From the NCBI GenBank assembly GCA_903970465.1, contig CAJCIO010000031.1:49427-113426 (forward strand): a stretch of DNA of 64,000 bases. Reading direction: 5' to 3'. A model generated the notes under the pieces. The model had not been told where the DNA came from. It saw nothing but the letters and a program-made list of their open reading frames with translations, and searched no databases. This document shows positions 39,092 through 47,849 of this stretch, piece by piece. Source of the DNA: Gammaproteobacteria bacterium (lineage in GTDB: Bacteria; Pseudomonadota; Gammaproteobacteria; Pseudomonadales; Pseudomonadaceae). Position numbers and translations under genes: made by a program. Every line of letters begins with the position of its first letter. The stretch's first letter is position 1.

Positions 39092-39754
39092 TCAGCTCAG
39101 GCCGTTTTCCTGCAGGTAGATAAACAGCGCCGCATCATTGGTGACCCCCAGCTTGCGCATGGCACTGACCTTCTGCGCACTCACGGTTTGTTTGCTGCGG
39201 TGCAAACGGCCGGCGATTTCGCTGACCGACAAGCCCGAGGCCAGCAATCGAGCAACCTCCTGCTCCTTGGGTGAGAGTTCCACGGTGATCAGGGTCCCAT
39301 CCCCATCTGCCATGTCACCGGCTTGCAGGGTCTGGGAGACTGATTGTGCAATGTACAATTTGCCTTCGCGTAAATGCTCGATAGCCGTCGGCAGCTCGCC
39401 GGCTAGGCTGCCTTTGCCCAGCAGCCCAAGTACTCCGAGCTTGAGCATTGAACGGAACAGCGCAGCGTTGTTGAGCATGGTCACTACCAGTATCGGTAAC
39501 TCCGGCCAGCCGCGGCGGATGCTTTCCATCAGCCGCAGCCCGTCATTCTCCTGGTCTACCGGCATCATGAAGTCGCTGATCAACACATCACAGGGTGTCG
39601 TCCGCAGGCAATTCAGCAGGCTTTGAGGACCATCTGCTTCGGCGATCACTATGATCGACGGATCCTGCTCCAGCACTGCACGCAGGCCCAGACGGAAAAT
39701 CGGGTGGTCGTCCGCCAGCACGATGCGCAGCGGCGAATCGGGCGAAGTGCTCAA
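39092..39754 (-). CDS. NarL/FixJ (LuxR)-type response regulator, BvgA/EvgA-like
   Basis: The 220-aa protein has an N-terminal receiver (ADDHPIF, Asp61 in LISDFMMP, Lys in LLGKGSL) and a C-terminal LuxR HTH. The HTH includes LSPKEQEVARLLASGLSVSE, then IAGRLHRSKQTVSAQKVSAM. Length and layout match BvgA, EvgA and RocA. Its position next to the BvgS-like kinase suggests it is the DNA-binding output. It is transcribed toward the kinase cluster, so its own control is separate. Confidence 0.92.
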   Translation of the reverse strand: MSTSPDSPLRIVLADDHPIFRLGLRAVLEQDPSIIVIAEADGPQSLLNCLRTTPCDVLISDFMMPVDQENDGLRLMESIRRGWPELPILVVTMLNNAALFRSMLKLGVLGLLGKGSLAGELPTAIEHLREGKLYIAQSVSQTLQAGDMADGDGTLITVELSPKEQEVARLLASGLSVSEIAGRLHRSKQTVSAQKVSAMRKLGVTNDAALFIYLQENGLS

Positions 39755-39939
39755 GAACGGGCTTCCTTAGAAAACTCATGAAACATTATATCTAGCATCT
39801 TTGCTTTCCCCCGCTTCGTCAGCCTGTCATGTTCGCTGTGCACTGTGCTTGGAGGAAGCCGGACCGGATCGAACTTTTGTGATCGGTTGACAGTCATTGA
39901 TAGGCAACCTTTATTCTTGACGAGTGAGTGGTGATCGTA

Positions 39940-40230
39940 TTGGAAAATATCAGCTTGCTGTTGAATGAAGCCCTGAGCCCTTACCTGGTCAGCGTGGGGC
40001 CCGTCGATACACTTGGAAATCGCCGTATCGCAGTCAAGGATCAGCACGGATCATTAATGGCCGAGCGCCTGATCAATGGTAGCCAACTCAAAGACAATCG
40101 TACCCTGATCGATGTCGTCGACGGCTTTCATCGCGATCTTCTGGTCGCCCAAGGCCGTTTGCAACCTTGCGTCATCGCCGCCTTGCAGCACGCAGCGCAA
40201 TCGCGCCAGGTTTTTTCCGCTGGCATCTAA
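39940..40230 (+). CDS. Small DUF3509-like protein
   Basis: The protein is 96 aa. The chosen TTG start gives MENISLLLNEALSPYLVSVG, and GGTGA lies five bases upstream. In-frame GTGs at 39928 and 39931 are alternatives. The pattern of an N-terminal beta-strand half and the end VAQGRLQPCVIAALQHAAQS resembles Pseudomonas DUF3509 proteins, whose function is unknown. It is alone between two minus-strand genes and followed by its own terminator. Confidence 0.65.
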   Translation: MENISLLLNEALSPYLVSVGPVDTLGNRRIAVKDQHGSLMAERLINGSQLKDNRTLIDVVDGFHRDLLVAQGRLQPCVIAALQHAAQSRQVFSAGI

Positions 40231-40340
40231 GCGATGAGGAACCTTTCTAACAGGCGTTGCTCAAATTTTGTAAGGGCAGGCAGTGACATTGTGCTCCGGT
40301 ATCTCTGACCTGTCGTGCTGGTCCGTAAGGACCATGTTTG

Positions 40341-40378
40341 ACCCCGATCGGCTTCCCCTCCGTTCGGGGTTTCTTTTT
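40341..40378 (+). terminator. Terminator after the DUF3509-like gene
   Basis: The stem ACCCCGA / TTCGGGGT with a 15-base loop is followed by TTTCTTTTT. Confidence 0.75.
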
Positions 40379-40420
40379 GTCGGTGAAAGTTGCCAGTTAA
40401 CACTTGCCTCCTCAAAAGTC

Positions 40421-41353
40421 CTAGCGCGCGGGCACAGCCGCAGCGGCCTTGTCGTTGAAAAAAGTCTTGGCATCTTCCAGGTAATGGTCGCGTGAATCGT
40501 GATCCAGCCAGCTGGCGTAAAACTGCGCAAGCGTGTTCTGGCGCAAGGTTTCAAGGACAGGATTGATGCGGCTGATGGCCTGCTGGCCATCTGCGTTATC
40601 GCTGCAGCCAACATGATTGAACTGGTATTTCTCGACGCCCTTGATTGGGATGAAGCTGAAATCATCGGCCGGCATGCCCCGTTGCCTGGCCAGATAGTGT
40701 GCCTCGATCAAATAGCCAATCAACGCCTGCAGACGACCGCGCTGTTCCATCTGCATCAAGCTGGTGACCGCATCGTTACCGTAGTGGGGCGATAGCACGT
40801 CCGCAGGCGATCGCCTCAATATCCGATCGATGGACGGCCCATAGCTGCGCTCGGCGACTATGCCGACTTTCAATTTTCCGCTATGCAGCACGGCATCAAG
40901 GTCGACTTCGCCGTTTTCCATGAAGGGCGTGAACCTTTGCCGGTCGGCCGGACGAATGATCAGGCCATTGCTGTAAGTGACCACGCTGGGGGTGGAAAAG
41001 ACGATGAACCTGGCGCGTTCCGCGCTCCACAGCAGGGTCGGATCGCACCGCAGGCCAGGCTCATGGAGCATTTGCAGGGCCCGCGCGCGGTTGACTCGCT
41101 GAATCACGTGATCATATTGAGGCAGGTTCCGGATCAACAGGGCGAGCGTCTTGTCCACCACGCCTTGATCGCGTTGCGCACCTTCGAAAATGGTCAGCGG
41201 TGGCAGTTCGCGCAGCAGCCAGACCAGGGTTTCCTTTGCCTGAACCTGGGGCATGAAAACCATGTTCAAGCTAAAGGCCAGGCAAGCGCCAAGACATGCT
41301 TTCATCGGCGCCATAGGCCACCATCGAATCCATGGGCTGATGCGTAAAGCCAT
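40421..41353 (-). CDS. Periplasmic solute-binding-like protein (TIGR02285-like)
   Basis: The protein is 310 aa. The start at 41353 is chosen for the signal peptide (MKACLGACLAFSLNMVFM) and AGGAG about 11 bases upstream; the frame is open to 41458. The mature part starts ETLVWLLRELPPLTIFEG and has the bilobed family 3 binding-protein look, with LRCDPTLLWSAERARFIVFS and HVGCSDNADGQQAISRINPV conserved in TIGR02285 proteins. The ligand is unknown and there is no permease nearby. The same fold makes up the periplasmic part of the sensor kinase 2 kb away, but a link is only a possibility. Confidence 0.78.
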   Translation of the reverse strand: MALRISPWIRWWPMAPMKACLGACLAFSLNMVFMPQVQAKETLVWLLRELPPLTIFEGAQRDQGVVDKTLALLIRNLPQYDHVIQRVNRARALQMLHEPGLRCDPTLLWSAERARFIVFSTPSVVTYSNGLIIRPADRQRFTPFMENGEVDLDAVLHSGKLKVGIVAERSYGPSIDRILRRSPADVLSPHYGNDAVTSLMQMEQRGRLQALIGYLIEAHYLARQRGMPADDFSFIPIKGVEKYQFNHVGCSDNADGQQAISRINPVLETLRQNTLAQFYASWLDHDSRDHYLEDAKTFFNDKAAAAVPAR

Positions 41354-41500
41354 TGCGCGGGAGACTCCTGCATGCCAGTTGATGCCTTCGGCGCAGTTGT
41401 AGCATAGCCGTGACATCGGCGTAACCGTTTGTCCGGGTTTCGTGGAAACGTGTGCCATCAGTTAGACTGGGCGACTTTTTCCGTTTCCAGAAGCGTCCCC

Positions 41501-42043
41501 ATGGCCCAGCCGTCCACGACCTACAAGTTCGAACTGAATCTCACCGACCTCGATCGCAATGTCTATGAGAGCGTCAAACAGACCATCGCCCGCCATCCCT
41601 CTGAAACCGAAGAGCGTATGACCGTGCGGTTGCTGGCCTATGCCTTGTTTTACAACGCGCAACTGTCGTTCGGCCGCGGCCTGTCGGATGTCGACGAGCC
41701 GGCGCTGTGGGAAAAGAGCCTGGATGATCGGGTGCTGCATTGGATCGAAGTCGGCCAGCCGGATGCCGATCGCCTGACGTGGTGTTCGCGTCGCACCGAA
41801 CGCACGAGCCTGCTGGCCTATGGCAGCCTGCGCGTCTGGGAAGGCAAGGTGATTCCGGCCATCAAGAACCTGAAAAACGTCAATATCGCCGCGGTCCCCC
41901 AAGAAGCCCTCGAGATCCTCGCCAAAGACATGCCGCGGGTGATCAAGTGGGACGTGATGATCGACGAGGGCACGTTGTACGTTACCGATGACCGCGGCCA
42001 ACACGAAGTGCAGTTGCAATGGCTGCAAGGCGAGCGCGGCTGA
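41501..42043 (+). CDS. yaeQ: YaeQ family protein
   Basis: The 180-aa protein runs from MAQPSTTYKFELNLTDLDRN to the end and has the conserved RHPSETEERMTVRLLAYALF. The structure of YaeQ is a PD-(D/E)XK-like fold, but its biochemical role is unsettled. The start at 41501 fits the family's N-terminus. It ends three bases before recJ, so the two are one transcript. Confidence 0.94.
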   Translation: MAQPSTTYKFELNLTDLDRNVYESVKQTIARHPSETEERMTVRLLAYALFYNAQLSFGRGLSDVDEPALWEKSLDDRVLHWIEVGQPDADRLTWCSRRTERTSLLAYGSLRVWEGKVIPAIKNLKNVNIAAVPQEALEILAKDMPRVIKWDVMIDEGTLYVTDDRGQHEVQLQWLQGERG

Positions 42044-42046
42044 CCC

Positions 42047-43756
42047 ATGCGTATCGAACCCCGTCCGCTGCCCGCTACCCTTCCATTTCTCGGTGATCTG
42101 CCGCCCTTGTTGACCCGTTTGTATGCGGCCCGAGGGGTCAATAGCGAGGCCGAACTGGACAAGAGCCTGGCGCGGTTGATTCCGTTCCAGCAACTCAAAG
42201 GGATCGATGCGGCGGTGGACCTGCTGGTCACGGCGTTGGAGCAGCGTCAGCGCATTTTGATCGTCGGCGATTTCGACGCTGACGGCGCCACCGCCAGTAC
42301 GGTCGGGGTGCTGGGGCTGCGCCTGTTGGGGGCTGCCCATGTTGATTACCTGGTACCAAGCCGCTTCAAGTTCGGCTATGGCCTGACCCCCGAGATCGTC
42401 GCCGTGGCGCTGGAGCGCGAGCCCCAGTTGCTGGTGACGGTCGATAACGGCATCTCCAGCGTCGAGGGCGTGGCGGCGGCCAAGGCGGCGGGCCTGCAAG
42501 TACTGGTCACCGATCACCACTTGCCGGGTGCCGAATTGCCAGCCGCCGACGCCATAGTCAATCCCAATCAGCCTGGCTGCGAATTCTCCAGCAAGGCGTT
42601 AGCCGGCGTCGGCGTGATGTTTTACGTGCTGATGGCCCTGCGGGCACGCTTGCGCGAATTGGGCTGGTACGCCAGCACGCCGCAGCCGAATATCGGCGAA
42701 CTGCTCGACCTGGTGGCCTTGGGCAGCGTCGCCGACGTGGTGCCGCTGGACGCCAACAATCGCATCCTCGTGCATCAGGGCCTGGAACGCATCCGTGCCG
42801 GCCGCGCCCGGCCGGGTATCAAGGCGATTCTGGAAGTGGCCAAGCGCGATGCCGCGCGGATCACCTCCACCGATCTTGGCTTTATCATCGGCCCGCGGCT
42901 TAACGCGGCCGGACGCCTGGATGACATGAGCCTGGGGATCGAATGCCTGCTCAGCAGTGATCCGGCCAGCGCGCGGGAGATGGCCGAGGAACTCGACGGC
43001 ATGAACCAGGACCGCAAGAATATCGAGCAAGGCATGCAGCGTGAAGCCTTGGCGCAGCTCAAGGAGCTGCCGCTGGAGTCGATGCCGTTCGGCCTGTGCC
43101 TGTTCGACGCCGACTGGCACCAAGGGGTGATCGGGATTCTCGCTTCGCGCCTCAAGGAGCGTTATCACCGCCCGACCATCGCTTTCGCCGACGCGGGGGA
43201 GGGGCTGCTCAAGGGGTCGGCGCGCTCGGTGCCCGGGTTCCACATTCGCGATGCGCTCGAAGCCGTCAACACCCTCCATCCGGGATTGATGAGCAAGTTT
43301 GGCGGTCACGCCATGGCAGCGGGCCTGACCCTGGCCGAGGCCAATTTTCCGGTCTTTGCCGAGGCCTTCGACACCGAGGTCCGCCGGCAACTGCAGGCCG
43401 AAGATCTGACCGGCCGGCTACTGTCGGACGGTGCGCTGGCCGTCGAGGAGTTCCACCTTGAGCTGGCCCGCGCGCTGCGCCATGCCGGGCCTTGGGGGCA
43501 GCATTTTCCCGAGCCGCTGTTCCATGGCGTGTTCCAGCTGGCCGAGCAGCGGGTCGTGGGCGAGCGTCATCTCAAGGTGGTGCTCAAAAGCGAATGCGGC
43601 ACCGTCAAGCTCGATGGGATTGCCTTTGGCGTCGACCGCGAAGTATGGCCCAACCCGACCGTGCGCTGGGTGGAACTGGCCTACAAGCTCGACGTAAACG
43701 AGTACCGCGGCCAAGAAACCGTGCAGCTGATGATCGCCCACATCGAGCCGCGCTAG
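42047..43756 (+). CDS. recJ: Single-stranded-DNA 5'-3' exonuclease RecJ
   Basis: The protein is 569 aa. DHH-family motifs are complete: LIVGDFDADGATAS, VTVDNGISS, TDHHLPGAELPAADAIVNPN, and DHHA1 with the C-terminal KFGGHAMAAGLTL. It acts in recombination and mismatch repair and needs Mn/Mg. Length is normal and it is coupled to yaeQ. Confidence 0.97.
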   Translation: MRIEPRPLPATLPFLGDLPPLLTRLYAARGVNSEAELDKSLARLIPFQQLKGIDAAVDLLVTALEQRQRILIVGDFDADGATASTVGVLGLRLLGAAHVDYLVPSRFKFGYGLTPEIVAVALEREPQLLVTVDNGISSVEGVAAAKAAGLQVLVTDHHLPGAELPAADAIVNPNQPGCEFSSKALAGVGVMFYVLMALRARLRELGWYASTPQPNIGELLDLVALGSVADVVPLDANNRILVHQGLERIRAGRARPGIKAILEVAKRDAARITSTDLGFIIGPRLNAAGRLDDMSLGIECLLSSDPASAREMAEELDGMNQDRKNIEQGMQREALAQLKELPLESMPFGLCLFDADWHQGVIGILASRLKERYHRPTIAFADAGEGLLKGSARSVPGFHIRDALEAVNTLHPGLMSKFGGHAMAAGLTLAEANFPVFAEAFDTEVRRQLQAEDLTGRLLSDGALAVEEFHLELARALRHAGPWGQHFPEPLFHGVFQLAEQRVVGERHLKVVLKSECGTVKLDGIAFGVDREVWPNPTVRWVELAYKLDVNEYRGQETVQLMIAHIEPR

Positions 43757-43877
43757 GAACCAGCCAGCGCCGGCGGTTGTCGACTAGTCTCCAGAGACTG
43801 CCGCACGCCGGGCGCTATGTTCCAGGCCAGCCTGCGGTCCAGCTTCGCAGCCGAACCATAATCAAAAGAGGTGGCCC

Positions 43878-44984
43878 ATGAGCCTGCTGCTCCAACCTTT
43901 CACTTTGCGTCAGTTGACGCTGCCAAATCGCATCGTGGTCTCGCCGATGTGCCAATACTCGGCAGCTGACGGTCTGGCCAACGATTGGCATCTAGTGCAC
44001 CTGGGCAGCCGCGCGGTCGGTGGCGCGGGTGTGGTGTTTACCGAGGCAGTCGCGGTCACCGAAGACGGCCGTATCACCCCTGAAGACCTTGGTCTGTGGC
44101 ATGACGAGCAGATCGAGCCGCTGCAACGTATCACCCGTTTCATCACCGCCCAGGGTGCGGTGCCGGCGATTCAGCTGGCCCACGCCGGACGCAAGGCCAG
44201 TACCTGGCGGCCATGGCTGGGCAAAAGTGGCAGCATCCCCGTCGATGAGGGCGGCTGGCAGCCGGTCGGGCCATCGAAAATCGCCTTCGACCCTAAGCAC
44301 ACCGCGCCCACCGAGCTTGATGAAACGCAGATCAAGGGCATCATCCAGACCTTCGTCGACGCCGCGAAACGCTCCTTGACGGCCGGTTTCAAGATCGTCG
44401 AATTGCACGCCGCCCACGGCTACCTGTTGCACCAATTCCTCTCGCCATTGAGCAATCAGCGTCGCGATCAGTACGGTGGCTCGTTCGACAACCGCATCCG
44501 TTTCGTCCTGGAAGTGACCACGGCGGTACGTGAAGTCTGGCCGCAGGAACTGCCACTGTTCGTGCGGGTATCGGCCACCGACTGGGTTGAAGATGGCTGG
44601 AATCCGGATGAAACCGTCGAGTTGGCGCGGCGCCTGAAGCAACTGGGCGTCGACCTGATCGACGTGTCCTCGGGCGGTACGGCCAGCAGCGCCGAGATCC
44701 CGACCGGGCCCGGCTATCAGACGCGTTTCGCCGAGCGGGTGCGTCAGGAGTCGGAGTTGGCGACCGGGACGGTAGGGATGATTACCGATCCGGCACAGGC
44801 CGAGCATATTCTGCGAACCGGTCAGGCGGATCTGATTTTCCTGGCGCGGGAGTTGTTGCGCGACCCGTACTGGCCGCTGCACGCCGATGATGATCTGGGC
44901 GGCCGAGTGGCCACCTGGCCAGCACAGTACCAGCGCGCCACGCACCGGGATCAGCCGATCCACGAGTCCGACCTGCGCGACTAG
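43878..44984 (+). CDS. Old-yellow-enzyme NAD(P)H:flavin oxidoreductase (XenA/YqjM-type)
   Basis: The 368-aa FMN-binding TIM-barrel has the N terminus FTLRQLTLPNRIVVSPMCQY. Cys25 is the redox-tuning cysteine typical of the YqjM/XenA branch. HAGRKAS and ELHAAHGYLLHQFLSP hold the substrate-binding His and the family signature. It reduces activated C=C bonds and can reduce nitro-compounds. It has a good AGAGG upstream. The natural substrate is unknown. A perfect inverted repeat follows. Confidence 0.93.
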   Translation: MSLLLQPFTLRQLTLPNRIVVSPMCQYSAADGLANDWHLVHLGSRAVGGAGVVFTEAVAVTEDGRITPEDLGLWHDEQIEPLQRITRFITAQGAVPAIQLAHAGRKASTWRPWLGKSGSIPVDEGGWQPVGPSKIAFDPKHTAPTELDETQIKGIIQTFVDAAKRSLTAGFKIVELHAAHGYLLHQFLSPLSNQRRDQYGGSFDNRIRFVLEVTTAVREVWPQELPLFVRVSATDWVEDGWNPDETVELARRLKQLGVDLIDVSSGGTASSAEIPTGPGYQTRFAERVRQESELATGTVGMITDPAQAEHILRTGQADLIFLARELLRDPYWPLHADDDLGGRVATWPAQYQRATHRDQPIHESDLRD

Positions 44985-45009
44985 GCACCGCTTGATGCCC
45001 ATCACCTCT

Positions 45010-45065
45010 GGAAGCGGGCTCTGCCCGCGAAGCTTACAAAGGCTTCGCGGGCAGAGCCCGCTTCC
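45010..45065. repeat. Perfect 24-bp inverted repeat (REP-like)
   Basis: Two perfect 24-bp arms, starting GGAAGCGGGCTCTGCCCGCG and ending in AAGC, are separated by 8 bases. They lie between the convergent reductase and opgD genes. The CGCGAAGC core resembles REP units, but the sequence differs from the other three copies here. It may also end transcription from both sides. Confidence 0.85.
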
Positions 45066-45080
45066 ACATGGAACCCACGA

Positions 45081-46703
45081 TCAGTAGGTGTACTTGCGCT
45101 TGTCCGCCGCCGGTGGGAAGTACTGGTACAGCCACGTCTCGCTCAAGGTGCGATCCGCCGTCTTGATGAACATGCGCATGTTCACCGGGTCGACCTTGTC
45201 GTTGGTCGGGTACCAGTCGAACAGCACGCGGTAGCCCTTGATATCCGGCAGCCAGAGGATCTGGAAATCCTTGACCTCACCATTGGACACCGTTACCACC
45301 GGCTCGATGTGGGTGCCATCCGGGAGTTTCTCCAGGCCGCCGCCAGCGAAGTCCACCGCGAAGCGGCGTGCCCACACCTCTGGGTAGTGCTCGCCCGGTG
45401 CCCAGCCCTCGGTAAAGCCACCCATGCCTGAACGCGTCGCCGCAACGTGCGCCAGCGGCGTGCTGACCGGCGGCAGGGCGCTCCAGTACAGCTTGTAACC
45501 GTAGTTGAGGGATTCGCCGGCCTTGACCGGGTCTTTCGGCGTCCAGAACGCTACGATGTTATCCAGCGTCTCGCCCGTGGTCGGCAGTTCCATCAGGTCG
45601 ATGGAGCCTTCGCCCCAAGGCGTCGTCGGCTCGACCCACAAGCTTGGACGCTCGTGATACCCGTCGACTGTATCCTGGTAGCTGGCGAACGTATGGTCGG
45701 TCTGCACCAGACCGAATCCCTTGGGGTCCTTGTCGACGAAGGTGTTGAACTGGATGTGCTCGGGGTTGTTCAGCGGTCGGCAGATCCACTCGCCATTGCC
45801 GCGCCACATGGCCAGCCGGTCGGAGTCGTGGATCTGCGGGTGCAGCGTGTCGCACATGCGCCGCTCGTGGGTGCCGCAGCTGAACATGGTGGTCATCGGC
45901 GCGATGCCCAGTTGCTTGATGTCCTTGCGGGCGTTGATGTGGGCGTCGATGGCCATCACCACCTGCTGCGCCTGGCAGTCGATGTCGAAGCGATACGCAC
46001 CGGTGGCGCTTGGCGATTCGAGCAGGGCGTAGACCACGAAGCGGGTGCCGTCCTTGCTCGGCGCCTCGAACCAGAACTTGGTGAAGTCGGGGAACTCTTC
46101 CGGGCCGCCGGCATAGGTGTCGACGGCCAGGCCGCGCGCGGACAGACCGTACTGGCCCGTGGCATCCACCGCGCGGAAGTAACTGGCACCGAGAAACGAG
46201 AGGATGTCGTGGTGATCGATCTCCGGCGCCTTGAACAGGCGGAAACCGGCGAAGCCCAGGTCACCCTTGAGCTGCTGGGTGTCGATCTTGGAGTCGGCAT
46301 AGTTGAACAGCTCGGGGCGGAAATGCACTTCGCGCGCCTGCTGGGTGGCGGTGTCGACGCTGTACATGCGCACCGGGGTCTTGAAGCCCATGCCGACGTG
46401 GAAGAACTGCACGTCCAGTTGACCGTGAAGGTCGTACCACAGCGAATGCTTGGCGTCGTACTTGATGGCGTTGAATTGCAGCGGATTCATGTTGGCCAGG
46501 GTGGCGGGCAAGACCTGCTTGCGATCCACGAAGCCTTTGCCGGCCAGGTCCTTGGCGTGGGCCTTGAGCCCGTCGAAGCTGAATTTTTGCAGTTCACCAT
46601 CGGCTGTGGCGGCCATGGCCTGGGCGGCGAACAGTCCGGCAGAAGACAGACCGGTGTAAGCCGCAATGGCCATCGAGGCTTTCAGAAGGTTCCGGCGGTG
46701 CAT
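45081..46703 (-). CDS. opgD: Periplasmic glucan biosynthesis protein D
   Basis: The 540-aa protein has a Tat signal ([21 protein letters not shown]), unlike the Sec-exported OpgG, and so fits OpgD. The start at 46703 has AGGG eight bases upstream. The MdoG-type beta-sandwich includes [33 protein letters not shown] and the C-terminal Ig-like fold. It acts on osmoregulated periplasmic glucan backbones. Length is normal. Confidence 0.94.
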   Translation of the reverse strand: MHRRNLLKASMAIAAYTGLSSAGLFAAQAMAATADGELQKFSFDGLKAHAKDLAGKGFVDRKQVLPATLANMNPLQFNAIKYDAKHSLWYDLHGQLDVQFFHVGMGFKTPVRMYSVDTATQQAREVHFRPELFNYADSKIDTQQLKGDLGFAGFRLFKAPEIDHHDILSFLGASYFRAVDATGQYGLSARGLAVDTYAGGPEEFPDFTKFWFEAPSKDGTRFVVYALLESPSATGAYRFDIDCQAQQVVMAIDAHINARKDIKQLGIAPMTTMFSCGTHERRMCDTLHPQIHDSDRLAMWRGNGEWICRPLNNPEHIQFNTFVDKDPKGFGLVQTDHTFASYQDTVDGYHERPSLWVEPTTPWGEGSIDLMELPTTGETLDNIVAFWTPKDPVKAGESLNYGYKLYWSALPPVSTPLAHVAATRSGMGGFTEGWAPGEHYPEVWARRFAVDFAGGGLEKLPDGTHIEPVVTVSNGEVKDFQILWLPDIKGYRVLFDWYPTNDKVDPVNMRMFIKTADRTLSETWLYQYFPPAADKRKYTY

Positions 46704-46989
46704 AGATAACCCTGTACAGAAGGAGTCCCAGCCGCTCCGTGCGGCATGAAAGGGAGACAAATGGCGTTCGGATATCCGTGGGTCCGAGTGTGACAAGACC
46801 CTAAAGAGATACCTGATATGGGGTGTGGTTCGCCAGAGGGCTGATTATTTTTTAACAAATGATGTCTGGTAGACGCCTCCACCCCATGAAGTGCGGCAAC
46901 ATTCGGAAGCATTTCTCCGGGAGCGGGGCGGCAACGCTGGCCGTAATCTCTGTGAACCCGTTTCACCAAACCCTAGTGGAGATTGCCCG

Positions 46990-47676
46990 ATGAATACCCG
47001 TGGATTGCTCGATCAGTTGCTCAAGTCCGGCCAGCAGATGCTGCAAAACAAGACCGCCGGTTCCGCCTCCCACAAAGGCGCAACGGGCCTCGGGGACCTG
47101 ACCGGCTTGCTCTCGGGCGCCGGCGGCGGCGCATTGGCTGCAGGGGCCATCGGCCTTTTGATGGGCAGCAAAAAGGCTCGTAATGTCGGCGGCAAAGTTA
47201 TCACCTACGGCGGTTTGGCCGCCCTTGGGGTGGTGGCCTACAAGGCCTACAGCAACTGGCAGGCCAACCAGCCCGGCCAGGCCACCACCCCGCCGCAGAC
47301 CATCGACCAGGTGCCGGCGCAACTGGCCGAGGTGCATAGCCAGGCGATCCTCAAGGCGCTGGTGGCCGCCGCCAAGGCTGACGGCCACGTCGATGAGCGC
47401 GAGCGCGCGCTTATCGAGGGTGAATTCGTCAAGCTCGATACCGATCGGGAGTTCCAGCAATGGCTGCATCTGGAACTCAACAAGCCGCTGGACCCTGCCG
47501 AAGTCGCCCGCGCTGCGCAAACGCCGGAAATCGCCGCAGAGATGTATCTGGCCAGCGTGATGATGGTCGATGAGGAGCACTTCATGGAGAAAGCCTATCT
47601 GGATGAACTCGCGCGTCAGCTCAAGCTCGATCCGGGGTTGCGCGTGGAGCTGGAATCTCAGGTGCGGCAGCTGTAA
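46990..47676 (+). CDS. DUF533 / TerB-like protein (YebE family)
   Basis: The 228-aa protein starts at ATG 46990, with GGAG nine bases upstream. A Gly/Ala-rich hydrophobic segment (about 40-80, LSGAGGGALAAGAIGLLMGS) suggests membrane association. A helical TerB-like domain follows, with AILKALVAAAKADGHVDERE. YebE-type proteins respond to envelope stress in E. coli, but the role here is not known. The gene is divergent from opgD. Confidence 0.88.
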   Translation: MNTRGLLDQLLKSGQQMLQNKTAGSASHKGATGLGDLTGLLSGAGGGALAAGAIGLLMGSKKARNVGGKVITYGGLAALGVVAYKAYSNWQANQPGQATTPPQTIDQVPAQLAEVHSQAILKALVAAAKADGHVDERERALIEGEFVKLDTDREFQQWLHLELNKPLDPAEVARAAQTPEIAAEMYLASVMMVDEEHFMEKAYLDELARQLKLDPGLRVELESQVRQL

Positions 47677-47849
47677 GCGTCTGAAACCGGGGCCTGCCGA
47701 GCGGCGAGCAGTCTGCCAATACTGGCACTTTGATGAGAAATCTCGCTGGTAATACCCCAGCAGATGGCGGAAAGTACACATATGGTTGCAATATGCAGAG
47801 CTGTGCTCTGCCGTTTTCGCTGGCAGGCGAATGTATTCGAGGGGTAATC

